Below the pieces are notes generated by a model. That model was not told the origin of the DNA, searched no databases, and saw only the letters and a program-made list of their open reading frames with translations. From NCBI RefSeq assembly GCF_016195855.1, contig NZ_JACPYU010000003.1, positions 682,001-746,000 of the forward strand: a DNA stretch of 64,000 nt, written 5' to 3'. Position numbers and translations under genes: made by a program. Positions 1 through 8,127 of the stretch are shown piece after piece. Origin of the DNA: Aquabacterium sp. GTDB taxonomy: Bacteria > Pseudomonadota > Gammaproteobacteria > Burkholderiales > Burkholderiaceae_C. Positions within the stretch are counted from its first letter, which is position 1. The number at the start of each line of letters is the position of its first letter.

Positions 1-738
1 AGCGCCGAGTTCGTTCTGGAAGGCCATATCCCCACCGCCCCTGCTGGATATAAAGGCACCAGTGAGCATGGCGTGCCGCTGATGGAGCGTGGCGGCTACC
101 TGCACGCGCTGGAGGGCCCGTTTGGCGACCACACCGGCTATTACAACGAGCAAGACTGGTTCCCCGTCTTCGAAGTCCAGCGCATGACCAACCGCAAGGA
201 CCCGGTCTACCACTCTACTTATACAGGCAAGCCACCTGACGAGCCCGCCGTGCTGGGCGTGGCGCTCAATGAAGTCTTCGTGCCCATCCTGCAAAAGCAG
301 TTCCCCGAGATCGTGGACTTCTACCTGCCACCCGAAGGCTGCAGCTACCGCATGGCCATCATCAGCATGAAGAAGGCCTACCCCGGCCACGCCAAGCGCC
401 TGATGTTCGGGCTGTGGAGCTTCCTGCGCCAGTTCATGTACACCAAGTTCATCGTGGTCTGCGACGAAGACGTCAACATCCGGGACTGGCAGGAAGTGAT
501 CTGGGCCATCACCACCCGCATGGACCCGGCACGCGACACCACCCTGGTCGAAAACACCCCGATCGACTACCTGGACTTTGCCTCGCCTGTCAGCGGTCTG
601 GGCGGCAAGATGGGGCTGGACGCCACCAACAAGTGGCCCGGTGAAACCAACCGCGAATGGGGCCGCACCATCACCATGCCCGAGCAGGTGAACGCCCGCG
701 TGGACGACATCGTCTCGCGGATTCTTCAAAAGCCGTGA
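1..738 (+). CDS. ubiD: UbiD-family decarboxylase, C-terminal part (5' end outside window)
   Basis: The reading frame is open from base 1 and ends at 738, giving about 245 C-terminal residues of a protein normally near 500. It matches the C-terminal half of UbiD, the prenylated-FMN-dependent 3-polyprenyl-4-hydroxybenzoate decarboxylase of ubiquinone synthesis. Recognisable blocks are the segment around [17 protein letters not shown], the [17 protein letters not shown] region and the late [15 protein letters not shown] block. The protein is expected to be cytosolic and membrane-associated. The true start lies upstream of the window, so nothing can be said about its promoter. It is followed by a likely small RNA and a strong hairpin terminator. 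Confidence 0.92.
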   Translation, partial: SAEFVLEGHIPTAPAGYKGTSEHGVPLMERGGYLHALEGPFGDHTGYYNEQDWFPVFEVQRMTNRKDPVYHSTYTGKPPDEPAVLGVALNEVFVPILQKQFPEIVDFYLPPEGCSYRMAIISMKKAYPGHAKRLMFGLWSFLRQFMYTKFIVVCDEDVNIRDWQEVIWAITTRMDPARDTTLVENTPIDYLDFASPVSGLGGKMGLDATNKWPGETNREWGRTITMPEQVNARVDDIVSRILQKP

Positions 739-766
739 CAAGCACCCGCCTATCCGACAAACGGGC

Positions 767-795
767 TTGCTTTGCCTGAGCGCTTGATCTAATCT
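767..795 (+). promoter_or_regulatory. Candidate sigma-70 promoter for a small RNA after ubiD
   Basis: TTGCTT (767-772) and TAATCT (790-795) are separated by 17 bases. Transcription would start near 802, after the ubiD stop, and run into the terminator at 904-930 with no credible reading frame between. Both elements are imperfect matches, so this is suggestive only. Confidence 0.35.
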
Positions 796-801
796 TCAAA
801 C

Positions 802-930
802 GTCTGCTGCAAGCAGGCAACTCAATAAGACGCAGTCACTGCGTCTTGGGATGTGGCAAACCAACATCTTTGCCCTTTCCTCGGACGGCCCGCGTGCCGC
901 TCCAACCCCCGGCTTCGTCCGGGGGTTTCT
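802..930 (+). ncRNA. Candidate small RNA with three stem-loops, or structured ubiD 3' UTR
   Basis: The interval between ubiD and the convergent ydcF-like gene folds into consecutive hairpins. The first (827-847) has arms AAGACGCAGT and ACTGCGTCTT around one central base. The second pairs GATGTGG (850-856) with CCAACATC (861-868), and an alternative helix GGCAAA (855-860) / TTTGCC (869-874) competes with it. The third is the intrinsic terminator at 904-927. No start codon with a ribosome site opens a plausible protein here. It could be an independent sRNA of about 125 nt or an sRNA cut from the ubiD transcript. I do not recognise a known RNA family. Confidence 0.4.
904..930 (+). terminator. 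Intrinsic terminator, probably bidirectional
   Basis: A nine-base perfect stem AACCCCCGG (904-912) / CCGGGGGTT (919-927) with a six-base loop is followed by TTCTCTTTT. It lies between ubiD/the candidate sRNA on the plus strand and the ydcF-like gene on the minus strand, whose stop is at 934, so it can end both transcripts. Confidence 0.85.
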
Positions 931-933
931 CTT

Positions 934-1803
934 TTATACGCCCGTCAATTTGGCCAGCGCTTCCTTCAAGGCAATGCGCACATTGGCCGTTCCACCCACA
1001 GATGGCAGCCAGTCCAATGCGCCTTCACGGCTCCAATAGTGCGTGGCTGCGGGTGTCACGGTCAGGACAGGCCGGTCAGGGTGCAATGCCGCCTCATGCT
1101 TGGCCGCCTCCTTGAACAGGCGCAAGGCCCTGGGCATGTGGAAGGCATCGGTCACCACCACCACCTCCCGGACGTGTTGCTCGGCCAGCATCGCCACAGT
1201 CAGCATGGCGTTCTGCCGCGTGTCTGCCGAGCGGGTCTCCGTCCAACGCATGGTCACACCATAGAACTGCTGGGCCACGCGCGCAGCGGTTTCCGCCTCC
1301 GAAGCGCCGACATCCCCTTGCTGCCCCCAACCAATGCCACCGCTGAAACCAATGGGCAAACCCGTGCGCTGCCCCAGCCAAATGGCGTAGCGCAAGCGCT
1401 CGGCCGAAAAGTGCGTCAGATCGGATACGCCGTACTCCGGTGCCAGCGCCTCACGCCCGGCACCGAGCGCCACCACCGCCGCCGGGGGCGTCACCGCCGC
1501 CCCACGACCGGATCGCCGCGCAAGGGCAACCTGCTGGACATAAGCCCGCCCCGAGGCCTCCAGCCTGGCAAGCTCAGCACCCTGCAACGGGCCTGGCGGC
1601 TTCAGGACATGGTCTTGCAAGGCCTGGGCCGTCACCTGGCAACAACTGAACCAGATCCCCGCCACGCCCAGCAAAAGCACGAAATAGCCCAAGCCGCGCC
1701 GCGGCAGGATCAAGCGAGCCCCCACCAGGATCAACACCAGAAACGGCACTGGCGGCAAAGCCAGCGCCGTCAACAACGGCTTGTAAGACGCCCAATCTGC
1801 CAT
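934..1803 (-). CDS. YdcF-like DUF218 membrane protein
   Basis: 289 residues. Two hydrophobic N-terminal segments (about residues 8-30 and 38-55) are followed by a DUF218/YdcF-type domain. Family signs are VVALGAG near residue 110, the FSGGIGWG stretch, the ETRSADTRQNA segment and VVVVTDAFHMPRA. DUF218 proteins include E. coli YdcF, SanA and ElyC, which act at the cell envelope; their chemistry is mostly unknown. The start ATG at 1801-1803 is preceded by a GGGG stretch. The gene is a single unit convergent with ubiD and divergent from msrA. Membrane anchoring with an extracytoplasmic domain is inferred. Confidence 0.8.
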   Translation of the reverse strand: MADWASYKPLLTALALPPVPFLVLILVGARLILPRRGLGYFVLLLGVAGIWFSCCQVTAQALQDHVLKPPGPLQGAELARLEASGRAYVQQVALARRSGRGAAVTPPAAVVALGAGREALAPEYGVSDLTHFSAERLRYAIWLGQRTGLPIGFSGGIGWGQQGDVGASEAETAARVAQQFYGVTMRWTETRSADTRQNAMLTVAMLAEQHVREVVVVTDAFHMPRALRLFKEAAKHEAALHPDRPVLTVTPAATHYWSREGALDWLPSVGGTANVRIALKEALAKLTGV

Positions 1804-1932
1804 GCAGAAAACCCCACTTCTGTTTCATCAACGCCAAGCTTTGCCGCCAACAGGCCCCTGATATGGGCCCGTGACACACACGGATGGCGCTTCGTTTGGA
1901 TAATGTCCCAGTCTAAGCAAAGAAAGCACGCG

Positions 1933-2520
1933 ATGAGCGCACACAGCCCCACTGATGCCGCCGACCGGAAAGAGAGTTGGGAAGAGGCCACCTTTGGTGG
2001 CGGCTGCTTCTGGTGCATTGAAACCGTGTTCAACCAGCTGCGCGGCGTGATCGAGGCCGAATCAGGCTACAGCAATGGGCAGCACCCCAACCCGACCTAC
2101 GAGGCGGTTTGCGGTGGCCGCACAGGCCATACCGAGGTGGTGCGCGTGCGCTTTGACCCCAAGCAGGTGAGCTACCAGCAACTGCTGGAGGTCTTTTTTG
2201 CCATCCACGACCCCACCACGCTCAATCGACAGGGCAACGACGTGGGCACGCAGTACCGCTCGGGCATCTACACGCACAACACCCAGCAGACTGCGCTGGC
2301 CAGAGACATGGTTGAAGAGTTGGCCACCAGCCGTGTCTTCCGTGACCCGATCGTCACGGAAGTGATGCCCGTGGCCAACTACCACCCGGCCGAGGCCTAC
2401 CACCAGCGCTACTTCGAGCAGAACCCTTCACAGGGCTACTGCGCCGTGGTCATCGGCCCCAAGATCGAGAAATTCCGCAAGACGTTTGCGGAACTGCTCA
2501 AGGCGCCAGGCGCTGAATGA
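1933..2520 (+). CDS. msrA: Peptide-methionine (S)-S-oxide reductase MsrA
   Basis: 195 residues. MsrA repairs methionine-S-sulfoxide in proteins using thioredoxin. The catalytic motif GGGCFWC with the nucleophilic cysteine is near residue 20, followed by the family blocks [41 protein letters not shown] (near the middle) and YHQRYF. The frame is open for about 1 kb upstream, but that part is antisense to the ydcF-like gene. I chose ATG 1933 for its AGAAAG upstream and normal family length; ATG 1903 is an alternative that adds ten residues. The last 23 bases overlap the end of convergent pdxH. Confidence 0.93.
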   Translation: MSAHSPTDAADRKESWEEATFGGGCFWCIETVFNQLRGVIEAESGYSNGQHPNPTYEAVCGGRTGHTEVVRVRFDPKQVSYQQLLEVFFAIHDPTTLNRQGNDVGTQYRSGIYTHNTQQTALARDMVEELATSRVFRDPIVTEVMPVANYHPAEAYHQRYFEQNPSQGYCAVVIGPKIEKFRKTFAELLKAPGAE

Positions 2521-3148
2521 GCCAGTGGCCGTCTGCCTGCAGGTTGTAGGCGATGCGGTCATGCAAGCGCGAGTGGCGCCCTTGCCAGAACTCCCAGTGG
2601 TCTGGCACGAGGCGATAGCCGCCCCAGTGCGCCGGCCGAGGCGGGTTGTCACCCAGCTTGGCCTGCTGATCCTTCCAGGCAGCTTCCAGCACGGCACGAG
2701 ACGACAACACCTGGCTCTGGGGTGAAGCCCAGGCGCCAATGCGCGAGCCGACCGGGCGGCTGTGGTAGTAGGCATCTGAATCGGCCTCCGACACCCGCTC
2801 TACCCGGCCCTCGATGCGCACCACACGCTCCAGTTCAGGCCAGAAGAACTGCATGGCAGCCATGGTGTTGCTTGCCAAGTCCTGCCCCTTGCGGCTGCCG
2901 TAATTGGTGAACCACACCAACCCACTTGCGTCAGCCCCCTTAAGCAGTAGCACCCGCGTGGAGGGGCGTCCTTCGGCGTTGACCGTGGCCAATGTCATCG
3001 CATTGGGCTCCAAGGCCTTGGCGCGCACGGCCTCATCGAACCAATGATGAAACTGGTCTATGGGTTGCGGACGAACATGCGACTCATCGAGTTCAGCCTG
3101 TTCATAGCTTTTGCGCATTTGCGCCAGATCGTGCGGTGTCTTGTCCAT
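2498..3148 (-). CDS. pdxH: Pyridoxamine 5'-phosphate oxidase PdxH
   Basis: 216 residues. This FMN enzyme oxidises pyridoxine or pyridoxamine 5'-phosphate to PLP. Family features in order are the N-terminal LRKSYE-like helix, [61 protein letters not shown] and the C-terminal [20 protein letters not shown] 3148 aligns with usual PdxH starts; an in-frame GTG at 3178 would add ten residues and has no better ribosome site. The 3' end overlaps msrA tail to tail by 23 bases. The enzyme supplies PLP, relevant to the many PLP-fold proteins in this window. Confidence 0.93.
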   Translation of the reverse strand: MDKTPHDLAQMRKSYEQAELDESHVRPQPIDQFHHWFDEAVRAKALEPNAMTLATVNAEGRPSTRVLLLKGADASGLVWFTNYGSRKGQDLASNTMAAMQFFWPELERVVRIEGRVERVSEADSDAYYHSRPVGSRIGAWASPQSQVLSSRAVLEAAWKDQQAKLGDNPPRPAHWGGYRLVPDHWEFWQGRHSRLHDRIAYNLQADGHWLIQRLAP

Positions 3149-3286
3149 AGTTGCAGTATCGACCAGTTCGATTCCCACCTGAAATGACGGAGATCAAATC
3201 CGCGCGCGGGTATGCCCCTAGGTGAAGCCTCGGTGGTGCAATGCAGCAAAACGGCTCACACTTTGTTGCAACATCCGGGGACGATC

Positions 3287-3931
3287 ATGGACCGTTTGCC
3301 TACTTTGCTGATTGTGGCTGAGCCTTCGACTCAAAAGGAAGATGACAGCCCCACCACTGGCCAGCTTTCTGCCCATCAGGACGCAGCCATGCAGTTGTTC
3401 AGTAACTTGCGCTGCACCTTGCAGATGGCCCTTGAAAGCGGCCTGCCTGTGGTGTTCATTGCGCCCAAACTGGTCGCAGAACAAGCTCGTGATATTTTGC
3501 CGGGTAATTGCGTGGTTGAGTTACCGCAAGACCCCACCTCATTGGATGGCGAGCCCAAAGATGACTTTGCCATGGCTGTGGCCAGTGGCGTTCTGGCGTG
3601 CGCCAACGCAAACGGCTGGCTTATCTTGCCAGGGCATACCCATATGTTGAAGGCAGAGACATTGCAAAAGATTGCAGGGGCGCTGGCCTGCCAGGCCATT
3701 GTCTATCCTCAATATAAACTTCAGCAGGGCCGCCCTGTGGCGTTCTCCGCCGAGTTCTTTTCGGAACTCGTTCGCATGCAATCGGAGCGGGACCTTAGTC
3801 GAATAATGAGTCGATATCCGGCGATGGCTTTGGATGTGGATGATCCGGGCATTCTTCTAGCAGCCCAAATACCTGGTCACATCAATCACCCCCAACACAC
3901 TCGGATATCAACATCAAAAACTTCGCACTAA
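3287..3931 (+). CDS. Degenerate MobA/MocA-like nucleotidyltransferase-fold protein
   Basis: 214 residues. The C-terminal two thirds resemble the MobA-like NTP-transferase fold of molybdenum cofactor cytidylyl/guanylyltransferases: WLILPGHTHMLKAETLQKIA, then AIVYPQYKLQQGRPVAF, then DLSRIMSRYPAMALDVDDPGIL. The usual N-terminal nucleotide-binding signature (LAAGxSxRMG) is absent, and the acidic residue of the usual LPGDMP loop is replaced (PGHTH). The protein may therefore be inactive or have another role. Start ATG 3287 has CGGGGA at good spacing. It stands alone between pdxH and a bidirectional terminator. Confidence 0.6.
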   Translation: MDRLPTLLIVAEPSTQKEDDSPTTGQLSAHQDAAMQLFSNLRCTLQMALESGLPVVFIAPKLVAEQARDILPGNCVVELPQDPTSLDGEPKDDFAMAVASGVLACANANGWLILPGHTHMLKAETLQKIAGALACQAIVYPQYKLQQGRPVAFSAEFFSELVRMQSERDLSRIMSRYPAMALDVDDPGILLAAQIPGHINHPQHTRISTSKTSH

Positions 3932-3946
3932 GTTATTAAAAACAGA

Positions 3947-3969
3947 AACGCCCCATCAACTGGGGCGTT
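3947..3969. terminator. Bidirectional hairpin terminator
   Basis: Perfect nine-base stem AACGCCCCA (3947-3955) / TGGGGCGTT (3961-3969) with loop TCAAC. It lies between the MobA-like gene (plus) and the minus-strand barrel gene ending at 3987. A-rich sequence flanks it on the left, which gives U-rich RNA on the minus strand. Confidence 0.8.
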
Positions 3970-3986
3970 AATCTTGTGGAAATTAT

Positions 3987-4610
3987 TTAGAACCCAACTT
4001 CGGCACCAAGCCCAAGCGCACCCAAGCTACCCTTCTGCCCAGCAACGTCAAACCTCGTCCAATCGTATGACCAAACAATTTTTAGATTTGACATCGGGGC
4101 ATACTCAACGGTTAACGCCAGATACGGCTTCAACTTACTAGCAGTTTCACTACCGTCTTGCACGCCACCTATCGAATAACGCATGGTCGATGAAACGAAT
4201 GCAATCCCTGTTTTAATTCCGATAGCCACGCCATCCATCAATGGAACACGAGACACAGCAGCAAACGTCAACGCATTAGCAGTTGCAACGGCAGACGTAG
4301 GAACTTCAGTAGTGGCTGTATCGTAGGGAATGGGAATTTGCTTAACCCCGTTCGAATCACCTTTACCAAAGGTCATCAAACCAACTTCAACTGATTCAAG
4401 CCTACCTACACCAAAATCAATTTGCTTTGCTTTAGATAAGGTGGAGCCTGCATACAAATGCAAACCAAAACCTTTTTTATCACATTCTGTATTTCCGGAA
4501 GGACATCCACCACCAATTGATGTCAAAGCAGCCACAGCCCCCACATACCCTTGAGCATGAACAGCAAAACCAGGCACCGCCGCGACCAGCACAAGAACCA
4601 GCTTTTTCAT
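3987..4610 (-). CDS. Predicted outer-membrane beta-barrel protein
   Basis: 207 residues. The signal peptide MKKLVLVLVAAVPGFAVHA is cleaved near residue 19. Alternating hydrophobic strands follow and the protein ends in phenylalanine (GALGLGAEVGF), the usual C-terminal signature for BAM insertion. Two cysteines near residues 37 and 43 could form a disulfide. I chose ATG 4610, which has GGA nine bases upstream, over ATG 4625. No specific family is recognised. It lies 30 bases after the OmpW-like gene on the same strand and is probably cotranscribed. Base composition is visibly AT-richer than in the surrounding genes. Confidence 0.65.
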   Translation of the reverse strand: MKKLVLVLVAAVPGFAVHAQGYVGAVAALTSIGGGCPSGNTECDKKGFGLHLYAGSTLSKAKQIDFGVGRLESVEVGLMTFGKGDSNGVKQIPIPYDTATTEVPTSAVATANALTFAAVSRVPLMDGVAIGIKTGIAFVSSTMRYSIGGVQDGSETASKLKPYLALTVEYAPMSNLKIVWSYDWTRFDVAGQKGSLGALGLGAEVGF

Positions 4611-4640
4611 AATCATTCCAATCAACTCTAAGACTTACGT

Positions 4641-5780
4641 TCAGAATGAGCGCCCAATACTAAGCATGAGCATCGTCGTATCCATAACGGTGCTTTGCTT
4701 ACGAACGTAAGTGCCGTAATTGCAGGTATTCGATATACCCTTTGCGGCAGCCAAATCACACATCAACGCCGTGACACCATCTGTGCGCACTCCATTTGCA
4801 TCGAATGCCGCCATGTTTCGTCCGACATTAATGGCATCAACCACAGCAGGACCATAATCCAAAAGCACCCCGGCAGCCGAAGTAATTGTGGTATTCCGTG
4901 TTGTAATCGTCGCTTCAGTCTTGTAGCGCAATTTGCCGAGACTCACACCGATATGCCACGCATCCGTCACTTCTGCCTTAACACCCAAAAACGGCCCCAC
5001 GCCGAATGAGTTTTTGAGGTTAATGGTCGTATCGCCGCTATTCAAACCACCTTGATAGGCATTCAAAGTTTCGGTTGCCCGAACGTCGAAAAACATTGCA
5101 TAAGAAGCCCCCAATCCCGCGAACGGGCGAATTACGTCACCCTTCTCACCAAAATAATAACCAAGTATGCCAATTGGAGGCAGCATCTTCAACTTAATAA
5201 TATCCTTGCCATTTATCCCATTTGGAAGGCCGCTACCATTAACACCATCACCCTTAACGGTCACTTTAAGTGGCGCAGCCAACACCATAGCCTCAAGAAA
5301 CCAAGAGTAATCTTCACTCAAAAAGTAGCCAACACTCAACACAGGAGTTCCAACCGTATCCTGTCCTTTAGCCTTGATACCCTTAGGCGTTCCTAGACCA
5401 CCGGCCTCATTATCAAAACCATGAGTAAGATCATCATCAATGGCGCCAGCGACCTGGTCCAATTGAAAATATTTTGTTTTAAAGTTAACAGCGAGATCGG
5501 ATCTCGTGAAATATGCAGACGTGTAATTAGGTGTCCGGAGATAATCTGCAATGTCATTCTTGCCCATTACTGGCCCTGTGACATCGCGAGCTTCGCCAGA
5601 CGAAGTCTTGACATTCGCTAGAACATAGTTCAACCGGAAAAACATCCGATCACGAACAGAGGGCGACACCTTCGCGAAAATACTGTCCACAGTCTCGGCC
5701 TGAGCCGGGGCCATCATGGAAGCCAGCACTGCAGACAAAGCCACCGCGAACCCCGTTCGCGACAAGGCTGAAAATTTCAT
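4641..5780 (-). CDS. OmpW-family outer membrane protein, enlarged
   Basis: 379 residues with a signal peptide ending near ...MMAPAQA (about residue 28) and a C-terminal phenylalanine (SIGRSF). OmpW-type blocks are PVLSVGYFLSEDYSWFLEAM, LPPIGILGYYFGEKGDVIRP with FAGLGASYAMFF, and GPFLGVKAEVTDAWHIGVSL. Typical OmpW proteins are 200-250 residues. This one carries extra sequence at the N-terminus (about residues 30-130) and a C-terminal loop with two cysteines (MCDLAAAKGISNTC). Start ATG 5780 has GGAG at ideal spacing. OmpW proteins form small hydrophobic channels; the substrate here is unknown. It heads a two-gene unit with the next barrel gene. Confidence 0.75.
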   Translation of the reverse strand: MKFSALSRTGFAVALSAVLASMMAPAQAETVDSIFAKVSPSVRDRMFFRLNYVLANVKTSSGEARDVTGPVMGKNDIADYLRTPNYTSAYFTRSDLAVNFKTKYFQLDQVAGAIDDDLTHGFDNEAGGLGTPKGIKAKGQDTVGTPVLSVGYFLSEDYSWFLEAMVLAAPLKVTVKGDGVNGSGLPNGINGKDIIKLKMLPPIGILGYYFGEKGDVIRPFAGLGASYAMFFDVRATETLNAYQGGLNSGDTTINLKNSFGVGPFLGVKAEVTDAWHIGVSLGKLRYKTEATITTRNTTITSAAGVLLDYGPAVVDAINVGRNMAAFDANGVRTDGVTALMCDLAAAKGISNTCNYGTYVRKQSTVMDTTMLMLSIGRSF

Positions 5781-5920
5781 GTCGTCTCCTCAATTAACCA
5801 CACCCCACCGTGCTCGGTGGCAGTAATTTTGATCAAATAGCCTGGACAGGCAGAACCCGTGACTTTGTACCAGCAGGGCCGTAAAAGTCAATCGATGTAA
5901 ATATCTAGCTACAACACCAA

Positions 5921-5953
5921 AGAAAAAGCCGCCCGGCGCAGAGCGTGAGCGGC
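5921..5953 (-). terminator. Intrinsic terminator of the first PEP-CTERM gene
   Basis: On the minus strand GCCGCTC (5953-5947) pairs with GGGCGGC (5934-5928) and is followed by TTTTTCTTT. It lies about 50 bases after the stop of the gene at 6006-6758. The rest of 5781-6005 shows no gene. Confidence 0.8.
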
Positions 5954-6005
5954 CCTTGACTGAAATCAGGATGCACCGGAAGTACACCCTGATTCAGACA
6001 ACCAA

Positions 6006-6758
6006 TTACTTGGCGCGGCGGCGAGCCACCAGGCCCATACCAGCCAGACCCAGACCCATCAGAGCGTAGGTCGAAGGCTCAGGCACAGCCGTGATCGTGG
6101 AAGTGATCGTGCCGAAGTCGGTCACGCCGGACAGGGCGCTCTTGCCCAGCGTCAGCAGACCCAGCGACTTCACGAAGGTGTTGAAGCCTTCGGTGGTGAT
6201 CGACAGACCAGTCAGCGAGGTGGTGTAGGTGCCGTTGCCAGCAACTGCCGTGGCGCCAGTGATGCTGGCGATGTCCCACAGGTAGAAGTTGGTCAGGGTG
6301 CCAACGCCGTTGCCGCCGATGATGGTGGCGTAGACCTTCTTGTTAGCCAGGTCAACGTTCAGGTCGGTCACGGTCAGCGAACCGCCGCTGGACACGCTCT
6401 TCAGCACGGGGGCAGTCTGGGTAGCGCCACCGGTGGTAGCAGCCGACAGCACTTGCTTGGTGACGGAGTCGATGGTCAGCGAAGTGATGGGAGCCGAGGC
6501 CGAAGCTTCGATGTAGAAGCCGTCGGAATCCTTGGAAACGGTAGCGGTAGCAGCACCGTAACCGGCCACGGAGACCTTACCGGTGTCCAGAGCGCCCAGC
6601 AGGTCAGCGCTGAACGACAGCGAGCCGGCGCCAGTGAACGTCATGCCGTTGAAGTCCGGCGAGATGACGCCAGCAGGCACAGTGATGGCGGCGGCGCTAG
6701 CGACGCCGGCTGCCACAAATGCTGCTGCAGCGACGATGCTCTTCATTGCAAATTTCAT
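6006..6758 (-). CDS. PEP-CTERM sorting-domain exoprotein, paralogue A
   Basis: 250 residues. The signal peptide MKFAMKSIVAAAAFVAAGVASA is followed by a beta-rich, Ser/Thr/Gly-rich domain. The C-terminal anchor is VPEPSTYALMGLGLAGMGLV then RRR: the PEP motif, a transmembrane helix and a basic tail, recognised by exosortase in Gram-negative exopolysaccharide producers. ATG 6758 has GGAG upstream. The protein is nearly collinear with its neighbour at 7128-7886, a tandem duplication. No exosortase gene is in the window. Function is unknown; secretion and surface or matrix location are inferred from the sorting signal. Confidence 0.88.
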   Translation of the reverse strand: MKFAMKSIVAAAAFVAAGVASAAAITVPAGVISPDFNGMTFTGAGSLSFSADLLGALDTGKVSVAGYGAATATVSKDSDGFYIEASASAPITSLTIDSVTKQVLSAATTGGATQTAPVLKSVSSGGSLTVTDLNVDLANKKVYATIIGGNGVGTLTNFYLWDIASITGATAVAGNGTYTTSLTGLSITTEGFNTFVKSLGLLTLGKSALSGVTDFGTITSTITAVPEPSTYALMGLGLAGMGLVARRRAK

Positions 6759-6975
6759 GTCTTTTCTCCACTTTAAAGCGGCCCTTTGAAACTTCTCAGC
6801 TGTCAGAAGGCATCCGCGTCTTCCTTTGACGAGCACAGACTGTTCTTGCGATGTCTGTTCGTCACAAGCATACCGGGCAATAGTTCACGGACACAACGGC
6901 TGTTGCCCCTCAAACACGTACACGCAGGGTCAGGAAAACACCAGTTCCGACCGGATTCCCCCGCATTCGGGTGTA

Positions 6976-6996
6976 GGGGTTACCCCCGAGACGGGT
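6976..6996 (-). promoter_or_regulatory. Conserved upstream element, copy A
   Basis: On the minus strand this reads ACCCGTCTCGGGGGTAA followed by CCCC. It lies 218 bases before the start of the PEP-CTERM gene at 6758. A near-identical element lies 217 bases before the paralogue at 7886 and a weaker one before the related gene at 25671. It contains the palindrome GGGGTAACCCC. Probably a regulator site; the regulator is unknown. Apart from this element and the terminator at 7043-7078, the gap 6759-7127 shows no gene. Confidence 0.45.
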
Positions 6997-7042
6997 TTGG
7001 GCCACGCCTGGGAGAGAGGGTGTGCGCGCGTCAAATTTGTCG

Positions 7043-7078
7043 CAAAAAAAGCCGCCCGACCTTCCGGTCAGAGCGGCT
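7043..7078 (-). terminator. Intrinsic terminator of the second PEP-CTERM gene
   Basis: On the minus strand GCCGCTC (7077-7071) then T-GACC pairs with GGTC then GGGCGGC (7057-7051), with loop GGAA and a following run of seven T. It lies about 50 bases past the stop at 7128. It resembles the terminator at 5921-5953, so the duplication included the terminator. Confidence 0.85.
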
Positions 7079-7127
7079 TGCATATGTAACCCGTTGGGCG
7101 GGGTTGGCAACCCCTGATACAGCCCCG

Positions 7128-7886
7128 TTACTTGCTGCGGCGGCGTGCCACCACGCTCACACCCACCAGGCCCAGGGCCATCAGGGCATAAGTGGAGGGC
7201 TCAGGCACCGCTGTCACGGTTTTGGCGACGATGGTCGAGGTGATGGTGCCGAAGTCGGTCACGCCAGACAGTGCGCTCTTGCCCAGTGTCAGCAGGCCCA
7301 AGGACTGCACGAAGGTGTTGAAGCCGGCCGTGGTGATCGACAGACCTGTCATGGACGTCGTGAAGGAGCCTGCGCCTGTCACCGACGTCGCACCTGTGAT
7401 GCTGCCGATGTCCCAGAGGTAGAAGTTGTTCAGGGTGCCCACGCCGTTGCCGCCGATGATGGTGGCATAGACCTTCTTGTTGGCGATGTCGACATTCAGG
7501 TCGGTCACGGTCAGCGAGCCGCCGCTGGACACGCTCTTGAGCACCGGGGCCGTCTGGGTGGCACCACCGGTGGTGGCCGCGCTCAGCACGTTGTAGGTCG
7601 AAGAATCAATCGTCAGCGACGTGATCGGGGCCGCAGCGGATGCCTGGGTGTAGAACCCGTCGGAATCCTTGATCACGGTCGCGGTCGCAGCGCCGTAACC
7701 GGCCACAGCCACTTTGCCGGTGTCCAGAGCGCCCAGCAGGTCAGCACTGAACGACAGTGAACCAGAACCCGAAAAGCTCAGGCCGTTGTAGGCCGTGTTG
7801 GCGGGAACGGTCACGCTGGCAGCGCTGGCCATGCCGGCTGCAACGAAGGCGGTGGCGGCGACGATACTTTTCAAGGCAAATTTCAT
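7128..7886 (-). CDS. PEP-CTERM sorting-domain exoprotein, paralogue B
   Basis: 252 residues. The signal peptide MKFALKSIVAATAFVAAGMASA leads into a central domain almost identical in long blocks to paralogue A, for example VLSAATTGGATQTAPVLKS and KSALSGVTDFGTITST. The C-terminus is VPEPSTYALMALGLVGVSVV with a basic RRRSK tail. Start ATG 7886 has GGAG upstream. It differs mainly near residues 25-40 and by a few extra residues before the PEP motif. It has its own terminator and upstream element, so each copy is an independent unit. Function unknown; exosortase-dependent export and anchoring are inferred. Confidence 0.88.
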   Translation of the reverse strand: MKFALKSIVAATAFVAAGMASAASVTVPANTAYNGLSFSGSGSLSFSADLLGALDTGKVAVAGYGAATATVIKDSDGFYTQASAAAPITSLTIDSSTYNVLSAATTGGATQTAPVLKSVSSGGSLTVTDLNVDIANKKVYATIIGGNGVGTLNNFYLWDIGSITGATSVTGAGSFTTSMTGLSITTAGFNTFVQSLGLLTLGKSALSGVTDFGTITSTIVAKTVTAVPEPSTYALMALGLVGVSVVARRRSK

Positions 7887-8102
7887 ATTGATCTCCACTT
7901 TGCAACGGACCTTGGCAACACAAACTGGCTTGCAATCAACTGGCGTCCGGTACTTCCTTTGACTGCATCGATCTTTCGATCTCTGTTGTTACGAAGCTTA
8001 TCGGCCGCTCAGATGAGGCACAACGGTGGGTCGCTCTACCTGGTGTGAACTAATGCGCAGGGTCGGCAAAGAGTGGGGAACTCACCCCCTTGTTCAGGTG
8101 GG

Positions 8103-8123
8103 GGGGTTACCCCCGAAACGGGT
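8103..8123 (-). promoter_or_regulatory. Conserved upstream element, copy B
   Basis: On the minus strand this reads ACCCGTTTCGGGGGTAA then CCCC, matching copy A at all but one position. Its distance to the start codon (217 bases to 7886) is the same within one base, although most sequence in between has diverged. It lies just past the end of tyrS. Confidence 0.45.
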
Positions 8124-8127
8124 GAAA

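Noticed and set aside
853-1902. Long plus-strand frame continuous with msrA
   Set aside because: It is antisense to the ydcF-like gene and has a low-complexity composition; the conserved MsrA part begins only at about 1933.
5790-5987. Small frame between the OmpW-like gene and the PEP-CTERM gene
   Set aside because: It reads through the terminator hairpin and has no ribosome site.
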